A stretch of 25,474 bases of DNA. It comes from an uncultured Erythrobacteraceae bacterium (lineage in GTDB: Bacteria; Pseudomonadota; Alphaproteobacteria; Sphingomonadales; Sphingomonadaceae). The notes beneath the pieces are model-generated. The model made no database searches. It saw nothing but the letters and a program-made list of their open reading frames with translations, and was not told the DNA's origin. How positions within the stretch are numbered: position 1 is the stretch's first letter; each line of letters begins with the position of its first letter. Of this stretch, positions 1-7,564 are shown in pieces. Where the stretch lies: positions 1-25,474 of the forward strand of contig CAMLQG010000046.1 in the NCBI GenBank assembly GCA_946482075.1. The letters run 5' to 3'. Made by a program: the position numbers and the translations under genes.

Positions 1-411
1 TATTCCCAGCCCGGCGTTCCCGGCGCGCTCAGCCCACGTCAGTGCGACATTTCGGGCCAGCGCCTGCCCGGCGTGTCGAAATGGGCCTTCTCGATTGGTG
101 CGGAAGTCAATGCGCCGGTCACTCTGCTCGCCAAGGAAGGCCAAGTCTATCTGGGCTTCGACGGCAGCTATCGCTCGGATTGGAACTCAAACGCCTCGCC
201 GTCGATCTACACCAAGGTCGAGGGCTATGCGATCGCCAACTTCCGCGCCGGCTTCCGCGGCGATGGGTTCGATGTCTTCGGCTGGGTGCGCAACGCATTC
301 GACAAGAAGTATATCGACCTGCTGCAGGTCGCGCCCGGCAATACCGGCCTGATCGCCGGCACCGTGGGCGATCCGCGCACCTGGGGCGGCACGATCAAGT
401 TCGCCTTCTGA
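1..411 (+). CDS. TonB-dependent receptor, C-terminal part (5' end outside window)
   Basis: The frame is open from the first base and ends at TGA 409-411, so only about the last 136 residues are present. They show alternating hydrophobic/polar strands typical of an outer-membrane barrel: segments such as VYLGFDGSYRSDW, YAIANFRAGFRG and FDVFGWVRNAFDKKY, the last matching the usual 'NLFDKxY' strand near the end of TonB-dependent receptors. The protein ends in GGTIKFAF, with the terminal aromatic residue that the Bam machinery recognises. Proteins of this family import siderophores, vitamins or glycans across the outer membrane using TonB energy. The plug domain and TonB box lie outside the window, so the substrate cannot be inferred. 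The gene converges on mobA, with a shared hairpin terminator between them. Confidence 0.85.
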   Translation, partial: YSQPGVPGALSPRQCDISGQRLPGVSKWAFSIGAEVNAPVTLLAKEGQVYLGFDGSYRSDWNSNASPSIYTKVEGYAIANFRAGFRGDGFDVFGWVRNAFDKKYIDLLQVAPGNTGLIAGTVGDPRTWGGTIKFAF

Positions 412-432
412 TCGTTACGCCGGATTGAAGAA

Positions 433-464
433 AGGGCCGGTTCGGAGGCATCCGGGCCGGCCTT
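433..464. terminator. Bidirectional hairpin terminator between the TonB receptor and mobA
   Basis: A long stem runs from 433-446 to 451-464. It contains the pairs GGCCGG (435-440) with CCGGCC (457-462), two G-T wobbles, and CGGA with TCCG around a GGCA loop. An A-run precedes the stem and CTTCT follows it, so the structure is terminator-like for both converging genes. The T-tract is short, so intrinsic termination is likely but not certain. Confidence 0.65.
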
Positions 465-473
465 CTCGCATGG

Positions 474-1007
474 TCAGCCTCGCTCGCGCCTGGTAACCGC
501 CGCCGCGAGATCGCCCGGCGTGTTGATATTGGCCGGCGGCACCGCGATTTCCACCGGCCGTGCGCCGATACGTCTGCAGAAGGCGAAGACGGAACGATCC
601 TCCGTTTCGGTGAGCATCTTTTCCAGTTCGCCGGCCGCTGTCGCGGGCCAGTGGCCGACCACCGGCTGGCTGGCAAGGAAAGCGGGCGGGGGCGAGAGGA
701 TGCCGGCCAGATCGTCCGGCAGTTCCAGTGAATCCACCCCGCAGGTCAGGACGCTTTCGAACCCGACATCGAGCGCGTGGTGCAATCCCGCTGCGATCCC
801 ACCCAGCGGGCCCAGATCGGGATGCGGCCAGTCCGGGATGCAGGGCGCAGGCGCAGTCTGACGGCCGACCACGACCACGAATTCGCAATAGCCCGACAGC
901 GTATCCACCGCGCGTGCGAGCAGCGTATGTCCGTCAAACTCCGCCAGCGCCTTGTCGCTGCCGAAACGGCTCGATTTGCCGCCGGCCAGAACGAGCCCGA
1001 GGATCAT
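474..1007 (-). CDS. mobA: Molybdenum cofactor guanylyltransferase MobA
   Basis: Encodes 177 residues, close to the usual 190-200 of MobA. The protein starts MILGLVLAGGKSSRFGSDKA, matching the nucleotidyltransferase signature LAGGxSxRxGxDKA (residues 7-20), and has DLGPLGGIAAGL at about 64-75, corresponding to the family GPLxGIxxGL motif. MobA transfers GMP from GTP to Mo-molybdopterin in the cytoplasm to make the guanine dinucleotide cofactor used by DMSO-reductase-type enzymes. The DKA ending of the first motif favours MobA over the related cytidylyltransferase MocA. ATG at 1005-1007 is the first plausible start and gives the motif its normal position. The gene converges on the TonB receptor and diverges from the small exported protein at 1080, with 72 bases between them. 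The IorB-like enzyme at 9783 would normally need the cytosine form of the cofactor, so the two are probably not functionally linked. Confidence 0.88.
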   Translation of the reverse strand: MILGLVLAGGKSSRFGSDKALAEFDGHTLLARAVDTLSGYCEFVVVVGRQTAPAPCIPDWPHPDLGPLGGIAAGLHHALDVGFESVLTCGVDSLELPDDLAGILSPPPAFLASQPVVGHWPATAAGELEKMLTETEDRSVFAFCRRIGARPVEIAVPPANINTPGDLAAAVTRRERG

Positions 1008-1079
1008 CGGGCCGGGATGGGCAGGGCGGTGGCCAAGCCGAGATTGCTGTTGTTCATGCCCGCAAGCTATAACGGCCCG

Positions 1080-1442
1080 ATGATCCGGACAATCCTTCCT
1101 ATCGGCCTTCTCGCCTCGCTCGTTCTCGCGCCGGTGCCGGCCATCGCCCAGCCACAGCTCTCGCTCGAACAGCGTACGATGCTGCGCTGTTCCGCCGCTT
1201 TCGCGATCGTCGCGCGCCAGCAGGCGGATGGCAGGCCGGATGCCCGGCGCTATCCGCCGATGGATCCGCGCGGGAAGGAATTCTTCGTCCGCGCATCCGC
1301 GCAGCTGATGGACGAAGCCAAGCTTACGCGCGAACAGGTCCAGGCCGCGCTCCTGGCCGAAGCGAGGAATCTCTCCGCACCGGCCATGCTCGACGCGGTG
1401 ATGCCGGCCTGCCTGCTCTCGCTCGACGCGTCTGGGCTTTAG
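1080..1442 (+). CDS. Small exported protein of unknown function
   Basis: Encodes 120 residues. The N-terminus (MIRTILPIGLLASLVLAPVPAIAQ) is a clear Sec signal peptide with a probable cleavage after AIA at residue 23. The mature part is about 97 residues, mostly helical in character, with two cysteines (LRCSAAF near residue 38 and MPACLLSL near 111) that could form a disulfide in the periplasm. I do not recognise the family. ATG at 1080 was chosen because it puts the signal peptide at the N-terminus; an in-frame ATG at 1056 would add eight polar residues, and the frame remains open further upstream over mobA, where it is certainly non-coding. It stands alone, divergent from mobA, and is followed by a palindromic repeat element. 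Confidence 0.7.
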   Translation: MIRTILPIGLLASLVLAPVPAIAQPQLSLEQRTMLRCSAAFAIVARQQADGRPDARRYPPMDPRGKEFFVRASAQLMDEAKLTREQVQAALLAEARNLSAPAMLDAVMPACLLSLDASGL

Positions 1443-1450
1443 AAGCCTCT

Positions 1451-1542
1451 CGTCATTGCGAGGGGGCGTAGGCGACGAGGCAATCCGGAGCGTAGCGCGC
1501 AATGGCGCTGGATCGTTTCGGCCGGCGGCATCGCGATGACGG
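1451..1542. repeat. Dispersed palindromic element (CGTCATTGCGA family), copy 1
   Basis: A 92-base element bounded by CGTCATTGCGA at the left and TCGCGATGACG at the right, which are inverted copies with one mismatch. Inside is the phrase GAGGCAATCCGGAGCG. A second element with the same ends and a matching GAAGCAATCC core lies at 13039-13122. Elements beginning CGTCATTGCGAG with a GCAATCC core are frequently seen between genes in alphaproteobacteria. The rest of the gap to 1622 shows no gene. Confidence 0.7.
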
Positions 1543-1622
1543 ACCGGAAAGAGCGTTTTACACTCACTATTTACGCGCGCGCCTGTGGACGCGGCCCTAT
1601 GCTTGCGGCATGACCTGATCCG

Positions 1623-2291
1623 ATGTGGCAGCTCTTCCAGTTCCCTCTCTGTCCTTTCAGCCGCAAGGTGCGCCTGCTGCTGAGCGAGAAGGGCGTGAGC
1701 TACGAGCTCCAGCGGGAAAACCCGTGGGAGGGGCGCGACGAATTCCTCGACCTGAACCCGGCCGGCCGCACGCCGGTGTTGCGCGATGCGGACCGCAACC
1801 TCACTCTCGTCGATAGCCGGGCGATCTGCGAATATTTCGAGGAAACGGTCGAGCAGAGCCCGATGATCAACGGCACTTCGGCCAATCGCGCTGAAATCCG
1901 CCGGCTGGTCGCGCTGTTCGACGAGAATTTCTACGGCGACGTCACCGCGCCCCTGCTGAGCGAGCGGATGAAGAAGCGTATCCTGCGTGCGCCGCCCGAT
2001 TCCCGCGCACTGCGCGATGCGATGCGGATGGCGAACGAGCATCTCGACTATATCGACTACCTGATCGACAATCGCCCCTGGCTGGCCGGCGCACAGCTGA
2101 GCCTGGCCGATCTCGCCGCCGCGTCGCAGATCTCGGTCGCCGACTATCTCGGCGGCATCGACTGGAGCGGCCACGAACAGACGCGCGGCTGGTATTCCGT
2201 GTTCAAGAGCCGGCCCAGCTTCCGCCCGCTGCTGACCGAACGGATGGACGCCATCCAGCCGCCCGGCCATTATGCGGATGTGAATGCCTGA
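1623..2291 (+). CDS. Glutathione S-transferase fold protein, possible FtsZ-binding protein FzlA
   Basis: Encodes 222 residues, the usual GST length. Residues 1-78 form a thioredoxin-like domain: MWQLFQFPLCPFSRKVRL has the CPFS active-site region at 10-13, followed by the NPAGRTPVL cis-proline segment and the DSRAICEYFEE glutathione-binding segment. The remainder is the all-helical GST domain, with LAGAQLSLADLAAASQ near residues 154-169. In alphaproteobacteria one GST-like branch, FzlA, has lost detoxification activity and instead binds FtsZ filaments to control constriction. The ENPWEGRDEF segment with Trp35 and the extended tail (GHYADVNA) are compatible with that branch, but this is from memory and not proven. 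The gene is followed after 66 bases by msrB on the same strand. A plain detoxifying GST remains the alternative. Confidence 0.8.
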   Translation: MWQLFQFPLCPFSRKVRLLLSEKGVSYELQRENPWEGRDEFLDLNPAGRTPVLRDADRNLTLVDSRAICEYFEETVEQSPMINGTSANRAEIRRLVALFDENFYGDVTAPLLSERMKKRILRAPPDSRALRDAMRMANEHLDYIDYLIDNRPWLAGAQLSLADLAAASQISVADYLGGIDWSGHEQTRGWYSVFKSRPSFRPLLTERMDAIQPPGHYADVNA

Positions 2292-2357
2292 CCGTTGCTC
2301 GCGCGGGGCTTGTTCCCGGCGCGTCATCCGCCATATTGCTGGGCAAAGGAGATAGCG

Positions 2358-2756
2358 ATGTCCGACAAGCTGAACCTCACCGATGCCGAATGGCGCGAAC
2401 GGCTGACGCCGGAGCAATATCACATATTGCGCCAGGCCGGCACCGAGCGGGCCTTCACCGGCGAGCATGAGAAGAACAAGGCCGAAGGCGAATATCGCTG
2501 CGCCGGCTGCGGCGCGCCGCTGTTCACGTCCGACACCAAATATGAAAGCGGTTCCGGCTGGCCGAGCTTCTACCGGCCGATCTCCGGCGATGCGGTGGAG
2601 GAGCACCGCGATGCATCCCACGGGATGGTCCGGACCGAAGTGGTCTGTGCGAAATGCGACAGCCATCTAGGGCATGTGTTTCCCGATGGACCGCAGCCCA
2701 CCGGCCTGCGCTATTGCATGAACAGTGCCTCGCTCGCGTTCGAACCGAAGGGATAA
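2358..2756 (+). CDS. msrB: Peptide-methionine (R)-S-oxide reductase MsrB
   Basis: Encodes 132 residues, a full-length single-domain MsrB. It reduces the R epimer of methionine sulfoxide in proteins using thioredoxin. Two zinc CxxC pairs are visible, Cys48/Cys51 ([11 protein letters not shown]) and Cys97/Cys100 ([17 protein letters not shown]). The catalytic cysteine is Cys120 in [11 protein letters not shown]. The segment [12 protein letters not shown] at 65-75 is the substrate-binding face. ATG at 2358 is preceded by a good ribosome-binding site, AAAGGAGA. The frame is open upstream to 2295, but that extension is compositionally unlike the family. There is no fused MsrA domain; msrA is a separate gene at 15122-15658. 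The absence of a signal peptide points to the cytoplasm. Confidence 0.96.
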   Translation: MSDKLNLTDAEWRERLTPEQYHILRQAGTERAFTGEHEKNKAEGEYRCAGCGAPLFTSDTKYESGSGWPSFYRPISGDAVEEHRDASHGMVRTEVVCAKCDSHLGHVFPDGPQPTGLRYCMNSASLAFEPKG

Positions 2757-2855
2757 GTCCCGCCGCGCGGTTCACGCTGCGTTACAAATCATTTATGCAC
2801 CCGTCCCGTGAACGAGCGGGGCGTATCCCGCCAGGGTAAAGGTTGATTAAGCCAG

Positions 2856-4973
2856 ATGGCACGACGGCGGGGGCCTCCGCAGACCGGCTCGCAAGATTCC
2901 CGACCCGCGAAGCGGGGCTTCCTCCAGCGCTGGACGCGGCGGCTGTTCATCTGGGGCGGGCTCTTCCTCCTGCTGATGCTGGTCATGGTGGGCACGGCGG
3001 TGGCTTTCAAGGCCCGCTCGCTGCCCAGCTTCGACGAGCTGATGAGCCAGCAGGCCGGCCAGACGATCGTCGTGCGCGCGCGGGACGGGACGGAGATCGT
3101 CTCGCTCGGCCCCAGCCCGGGGGACTGGCTGCCGTTCAGCGAAATCCCGCAAGTGATGAAGGATGCGATGGTTTCGGTGGAGGACCGCCGATTCTATTCG
3201 CATTTCGGCATCGATCCGATCGGCCTTGCGCGCGCGCTGTTCGTCTCGTTCAAGGACGAACGCGGCCCGCGGGCGACCTCCACCATCACGCAGCAGTTGG
3301 CGCGCAACATCTTCCTCAACAACAGCCGCAGCTACACTCGCAAGATCAACGAGGCGATCCTGGCGATGGCGCTGGAGGCGAAGTTCTCCAAGAACGAGAT
3401 CCTCGAGCTCTATCTCAATAAGGTCTATTTCGGCGGCGGCGCCTATGGCGTGGATTCCGCCAGCCGCAAGTTCTTCAGCCATTCGGCCAAGACGCTGAGC
3501 CTGCCCGAAGCGGCGATTATCGCGGGACTGGTGAAAGCGCCTTCCCGCTATTCGCCGACGGCCGATGCCAAGGCGGCCGTCGCGCGGGCGAATGTTGTTT
3601 TGGAAACGATGCGCCGCAACGATGTGCTCGAAGCACGGGAGGCGGAGGATATCGACGTCTCCGCAGTCAAGCTGAAACCGGAGACGGGACAGAATTCGAT
3701 CCGCTATTTCACCGACTGGGCGCTGCCGCAGCTTGACCTGCTGCTGCCCGAGACGGACGAGCCGCTGGAAGTGTGGACCACGCTCGACATCGGCATGCAG
3801 AAGGCGGCGACCGCTGCGATCTCCGCCAATGCTCCCAAAGGCGCGCAGGGTGCGCTGGTCAGCATGGATCGCGACGGGGCGGTGCTCGCCATGGTGGGCG
3901 GCACGGATTACGTCACCAGCAATTACAACCGCGCGACCAATGCGATGCGCCAGCCGGGATCGGCATGGAAGCTGTTCGTTTATCTCGCGGCGCTGGAATC
4001 GGGCTACATCCCGGACGATCGCGTGGTGGACGAGCCCGTCACGATCCAGGGCTGGAGCCCGCGCAATTCGAACGGCCGCTTTGTGGGCGAGATCGATATC
4101 CGCACCGCTTTCGCCTATTCGATCAACACGGTGGCGGCCCAGCTTGGCAATGATGTCGGTTTCGGCTCGGTCGCCTCGATGGCGCGGCGCTTCGGCATCA
4201 CCACGCCGATCAGGACGCTGCCGTCCATGGTGCTGGGCAGTTCGGAAGTGCGCGTGATCGACATGGTTCGCGCTTTCGCGGCGGTGTCCGCCGGCGGCAT
4301 GGGGATCGAGCCCTACGGCATTTCCAAGGTCGCAACCGCCGATGGCGAAGTGCTCTACCAGCACGAAAAGGCGCGCCAGTCCCAGCTCGTGCCCGATCAC
4401 GTGGCCAAGGGGATCACCGACCTCCTCCAGACGGCGGTCAACATCGGCACCGGCAAGGCCGCGCAGATCGGCCGCCCGGTGGCGGGCAAGACGGGGACGA
4501 CCAGCAGCAACAAGGACGGCTGGTTTCTGGGCTTCTCCAGCGGGATCACCACCGGCGTGTGGATGGGCCGCGACGATGCGAAAGCGGTGCACGGCCTGCA
4601 AGGCGGCGCCGCACCCGCGCGCGCTTTCGCGTCCTATATGCGCTATGCCGTGGCCAAGCGTCCGGTCGAGCAGTTCGACACCGATCTCAAGCTGCCCGAA
4701 TGGCAGCTCGAACCGGACGACGAATATCTGATGGGCGATCCCGACCAGTATTACTATGTCGACGATCAGGGCAATCTGATCGACCCCAGCCGCCAGACCG
4801 ATCCACGCTCCCCGGCCCTGCCGCCCGATGGCGGGCTGATCCCCGACGAGGGCGCTCCGCCCCCGCAGCAGCCTGGCGGACAGCAGGGCGGTGGCCAGCA
4901 GCCGGGCGGAAGCGAGCCGGGCAATGGCCCGCGTCCGCGGATGATCACGATCCCGCCGCCGAATCGAGAGTGA
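2856..4973 (+). CDS. Class A penicillin-binding protein (PBP1a family, bifunctional)
   Basis: Encodes 705 residues. A short basic cytoplasmic tail is followed by one membrane anchor (residues 30-51). The glycosyltransferase (GT51) domain begins around 90 and has the catalytic Glu109 in VEDRRFYSHFGID, then TITQQLARN and EILELYLNKVYFGGGAYG. The transpeptidase domain has the Ser369-x-x-Lys372 pair (PGSAWK), SIN at 422-424 and KTG at 545-547, so both activities look intact. The protein polymerises and cross-links peptidoglycan in the periplasm. The last 50 residues are a Pro/Gly/Gln-rich tail, probably flexible. ATG at 2856 places the anchor correctly. It has no obvious operon partner; it converges on degP across a palindromic repeat. 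The SAWK variant of the usual STFK is common in alphaproteobacterial members, as far as I recall. Confidence 0.95.
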   Translation: MARRRGPPQTGSQDSRPAKRGFLQRWTRRLFIWGGLFLLLMLVMVGTAVAFKARSLPSFDELMSQQAGQTIVVRARDGTEIVSLGPSPGDWLPFSEIPQVMKDAMVSVEDRRFYSHFGIDPIGLARALFVSFKDERGPRATSTITQQLARNIFLNNSRSYTRKINEAILAMALEAKFSKNEILELYLNKVYFGGGAYGVDSASRKFFSHSAKTLSLPEAAIIAGLVKAPSRYSPTADAKAAVARANVVLETMRRNDVLEAREAEDIDVSAVKLKPETGQNSIRYFTDWALPQLDLLLPETDEPLEVWTTLDIGMQKAATAAISANAPKGAQGALVSMDRDGAVLAMVGGTDYVTSNYNRATNAMRQPGSAWKLFVYLAALESGYIPDDRVVDEPVTIQGWSPRNSNGRFVGEIDIRTAFAYSINTVAAQLGNDVGFGSVASMARRFGITTPIRTLPSMVLGSSEVRVIDMVRAFAAVSAGGMGIEPYGISKVATADGEVLYQHEKARQSQLVPDHVAKGITDLLQTAVNIGTGKAAQIGRPVAGKTGTTSSNKDGWFLGFSSGITTGVWMGRDDAKAVHGLQGGAAPARAFASYMRYAVAKRPVEQFDTDLKLPEWQLEPDDEYLMGDPDQYYYVDDQGNLIDPSRQTDPRSPALPPDGGLIPDEGAPPPQQPGGQQGGGQQPGGSEPGNGPRPRMITIPPPNRE

Positions 4974-4982
4974 ACGAGAAAT

Positions 4983-5100
4983 CCTCCCCCATTGGGGGAG
5001 GTGGCAGCCGCGTAGCGGCTGACGGAGGGGGCGTGCCGAACGCGATCCCCCTCCACCATGCTTCGCATGGTCCCCCTCCCCATCGCTTCGCGACAGGGAG
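4983..5100. repeat. Multi-hairpin intergenic repeat between the penicillin-binding protein and degP
   Basis: Three hairpins lie in a row: CCTCCCCC/GGGGGAGG (4983-4990 with 4994-5001), CAGCCGC/GCGGCTG (5005-5011 with 5015-5021) and ACCATGC/GCATGGT (5055-5061 with 5065-5071), with CCCCCTCC blocks between. The block sits between convergent genes and could end transcription from both. Similar CTCCCCC...GGGGGAGGTGGCAGCCGC elements are widespread between genes in sphingomonads (recalled, not searched). Confidence 0.7.
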
Positions 5101-5112
5101 GCACTCGACTGA

Positions 5113-6618
5113 TCAGCGCAAACGCACCGGAACGTAGGTCGCCGGGCGTCCGCGGCGCTGGATCTGCAGCAGCAGGGCTTCGCGCTTGGCGGTCTTGGCT
5201 TCCTTGACCGCGGCTTCGAGATCGGCCGGCTGCTTCACTGCCTTGTAATTGGCCGACAGAACGATGTCGCCGCGCTGCAGGCCCTTGGAAGCCGCATCGC
5301 CGCTGGGATCGACGCCGGTGATCACCACCCCCTGCACGCCGTCCTGCGCGCCGAGCTGGCGAGCGATCGCGGGCGTAAGCGGGATCACCTGCACGCCGAG
5401 CGACTTCTCGATCAGCCCCTCGCTGGGCTGCGCCCCCTGCGAACCGTCTTCCATGCTCTGCGCGTCGGGATCGAACATCTGCTGCTTGGCGAGCTCTTCC
5501 TCGCTCGGCCGGCGGCCCACCGTGGCGGATACCGTGCTGCGCTTGCCGTCGCGGATGATGTCGAGCGCGATCCGCGTGCCCGGCGACAGATTGGCGACGA
5601 GATAGGACAGCGTCTGGTCCGGCGTCACATCCTTGCCGTTGACCTTCATGATCACGTCGCCGGCCTTGAGCCCGGCTTTGTCGGCCGCGCCGCCCGGTTC
5701 GACACCTTGGATGAACTCGCCGCGATTATGCGCGATACCCAGTGAATCCGCGATATCCTCGTTCAACGGTTGGATACGCACGCCCAGATAGCCGCGCTCG
5801 ATCTCCTGGCCGGCTCGCAGCTTCTCGACGATCGGTGCGGCGATTTCCGACGGAATCGCGAAGCCGATGCCGATATTGCCGCCCGACGGGGAGAAGATCG
5901 CATTGTTGATCCCGATGACATTGCCCTGCATGTCGAACATCGGGCCGCCGGAATTGCCGCGATTGATGGACGCGTCGGTCTGGATGTAGCGGTCATAGGC
6001 GCCGCCCGATCCGGTGTTGCGGTACACGGCCGAGACGATGCCCGCCGTCACCGATCCGCCTAGGCCGAACGGGTTGCCGATCGCGATCACCCAGTCGCCC
6101 ACGCGCGCGCGGCTGGAATCGCCGAACTTCACGAAGGGCAGGGGCCTGGTGCTCTTGATCTTGAGCACCGCAAGGTCGGACGCGGCATCGCGGCCCACCA
6201 GCTCGGCAGGATATTCCGAGCGATCGGGCATGGTGACGGTGATCGATTCCACCTCGCCCTGGCCTTCGGCCGTGATCACGTGATTGTTGGTCACCACATA
6301 GCCGTCGGCCGAGATGATGAAGCCCGAACCCAGCGACTGCGCTTCGCGCGTCTGGGGGCTGTCGGGCAGACCGAACATCTGGGCCAGCGGATTGTTGGGC
6401 AGCTTCACGCGCTGGCGGGTGGAAATGTTCACCACCGCCGGCTGGAGCTGTTCGGTCAGGCTGGCGAAGCTGGTCGGTGCATTGGCCAGCGGTGCGATCG
6501 CGCGTATCTGCTGCGCATCGTTCTGGGCCACCTGTGCGCCCGCAGGCACGCCCGTGACCAGGGAGACTGCTGCACCGCCAACAAGCAGTGCGCCGGTAAA
6601 TCCATAAGCGTAACGCAC
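5113..6618 (-). CDS. degP: Do-family serine endopeptidase (DegP/HtrA), periplasmic
   Basis: Encodes 501 residues from a GTG start. The signal peptide covers residues 1-29 (MRYAYGFTGALLVGG...AGA). The trypsin-like domain carries the triad His113 (TNNHVITA), Asp148 (ASDLAVLKI) and Ser223 (RGNSGGPMF). PDZ1 lies at about 275-365 (RGYLGVRIQPL onward) and PDZ2 at about 400-495 (LGVQVIPL onward), the standard DegP/MucD layout. It degrades or refolds misfolded envelope proteins. GTG 6616-6618 is preceded by GAGAGGA at good distance. An in-frame ATG at 6694-6696 would add 26 residues, has no ribosome site, and would bury the signal peptide, but it would shorten the gap to hflC. It is downstream of hflK-hflC on the same strand, forming an envelope proteostasis cluster. 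Confidence 0.93.
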   Translation of the reverse strand: MRYAYGFTGALLVGGAAVSLVTGVPAGAQVAQNDAQQIRAIAPLANAPTSFASLTEQLQPAVVNISTRQRVKLPNNPLAQMFGLPDSPQTREAQSLGSGFIISADGYVVTNNHVITAEGQGEVESITVTMPDRSEYPAELVGRDAASDLAVLKIKSTRPLPFVKFGDSSRARVGDWVIAIGNPFGLGGSVTAGIVSAVYRNTGSGGAYDRYIQTDASINRGNSGGPMFDMQGNVIGINNAIFSPSGGNIGIGFAIPSEIAAPIVEKLRAGQEIERGYLGVRIQPLNEDIADSLGIAHNRGEFIQGVEPGGAADKAGLKAGDVIMKVNGKDVTPDQTLSYLVANLSPGTRIALDIIRDGKRSTVSATVGRRPSEEELAKQQMFDPDAQSMEDGSQGAQPSEGLIEKSLGVQVIPLTPAIARQLGAQDGVQGVVITGVDPSGDAASKGLQRGDIVLSANYKAVKQPADLEAAVKEAKTAKREALLLQIQRRGRPATYVPVRLR

Positions 6619-6646
6619 AGGCTTCCGTCCTCTCGTTCGTCTGAAA

Positions 6647-6663
6647 TGCGGCAATATGCCGCA
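6647..6663. promoter_or_regulatory. Perfect inverted repeat in the hflC-degP gap
   Basis: TGCGGCA (6647-6653) and TGCCGCA (6657-6663) are exact inverted copies separated by ATA. The site lies 29-45 bases upstream of the proposed degP GTG start. It could be a dyad operator or a 5'-leader hairpin. If the alternative ATG at 6696 were used, it would be coding and the interpretation would fail. Confidence 0.4.
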
Positions 6664-6715
6664 GGCAATCGCGCTCCGTTTACTGCCTCGCGGCATGAAC
6701 GGAAATTGAATGATC

Positions 6716-7561
6716 CTATCGTGTACCCCGGAATTGGCGAAGATAAGCATTGTCGGGCGAAAGGATGATACTGCTGGCGCCGGTGCCGGTTCCGAAAGTC
6801 GTGTCATAGCTCTGCATGGCACGGTAGAAATCATAGAACTCCGGATCCTTCCCGAAGGCGGCCGCATAGATCTTGGCGGCTTCGGCATCTGCTTCGGCGC
6901 GGATGATCTGCGCATTCTTGCGGCCCTGCGCGCGCACTGTGATGGCTTCCTGCTCGCGCGCGGTCTGCATGCGGGTGAAGGCGGCGTCCAGCGGCGTGCC
7001 GTCCGGCAGGTCGGCACGCTTGATCCGCACGTCGATCACCTGGGCGCCATATTCGCGCGCCTCCTTGTCCAGCCCTTTACGAATGCTGTCCATCGCATTG
7101 CCGCGCTCAGCCGTCAGCAGCGAGGTGAAGCGGCGGCGGCCCAGTTCCTGGCGCAGCACGGAGGTCAGGATCGGGCGCAGCTGTTCGGCCACATTGTCTT
7201 CCGTGCCGGCGGTTTCCACCATGCGGACGGGATCGATGATGCGGAAGCGGGCATAGGCATCCACTTCGAGCCGCTGCTGGTCGCTGGAGAGGACCTGCTG
7301 GCTTTCCATGTTAAGCGCCAGGATGCGCCGGTCAACCCGCTGCACGCGTTCGAACACCGGAATGCGCAGGGCCACGCCGGCCCCGGTATGGCCGAAATCG
7401 GCGTCCGGGCGAAAGCGATTGATGACGCGCACCGGCTCGCCCGTGCGGACGACCACCGCCTGCTGGGTTTCCGGCACGATGATCACACTGGATGCCAGCG
7501 CAACGAGCAGCACGCCGATTGCGATGATCGCCGGCTTGTAGTTTTCCCAGACCCGTTCCAC
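6716..7561 (-). CDS. hflC: Protease modulator HflC (SPFH/band 7 protein)
   Basis: Encodes 281 residues. An N-terminal membrane anchor at residues 10-29 (AIIAIGVLLVALASSVIIVP) is followed by the SPFH domain (ETQQAVVVRTGEPV onward) and a charged helical region, with AREQEAITVRAQGRKNAQIIRAEAD around 200-225 typical of HflC and SPFH coiled coils. HflC and HflK form a large periplasmic cage around the membrane protease FtsH and restrict which membrane proteins it degrades. The start is GTG 7559-7561, giving VERVWENYKP. It follows the hflK stop by only three bases, so the two genes are translationally close. Length and order hflK-hflC match the conserved arrangement. Confidence 0.95.
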   Translation of the reverse strand: MERVWENYKPAIIAIGVLLVALASSVIIVPETQQAVVVRTGEPVRVINRFRPDADFGHTGAGVALRIPVFERVQRVDRRILALNMESQQVLSSDQQRLEVDAYARFRIIDPVRMVETAGTEDNVAEQLRPILTSVLRQELGRRRFTSLLTAERGNAMDSIRKGLDKEAREYGAQVIDVRIKRADLPDGTPLDAAFTRMQTAREQEAITVRAQGRKNAQIIRAEADAEAAKIYAAAFGKDPEFYDFYRAMQSYDTTFGTGTGASSIILSPDNAYLRQFRGTR

Positions 7562-7564
7562 GGC

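Noticed and set aside
2847..4601. 584-codon minus-strand open frame opposite the penicillin-binding protein
   Set aside because: It is antisense to an intact class A PBP with all motifs, with Arg/His-rich composition typical of spurious GC-rich frames.
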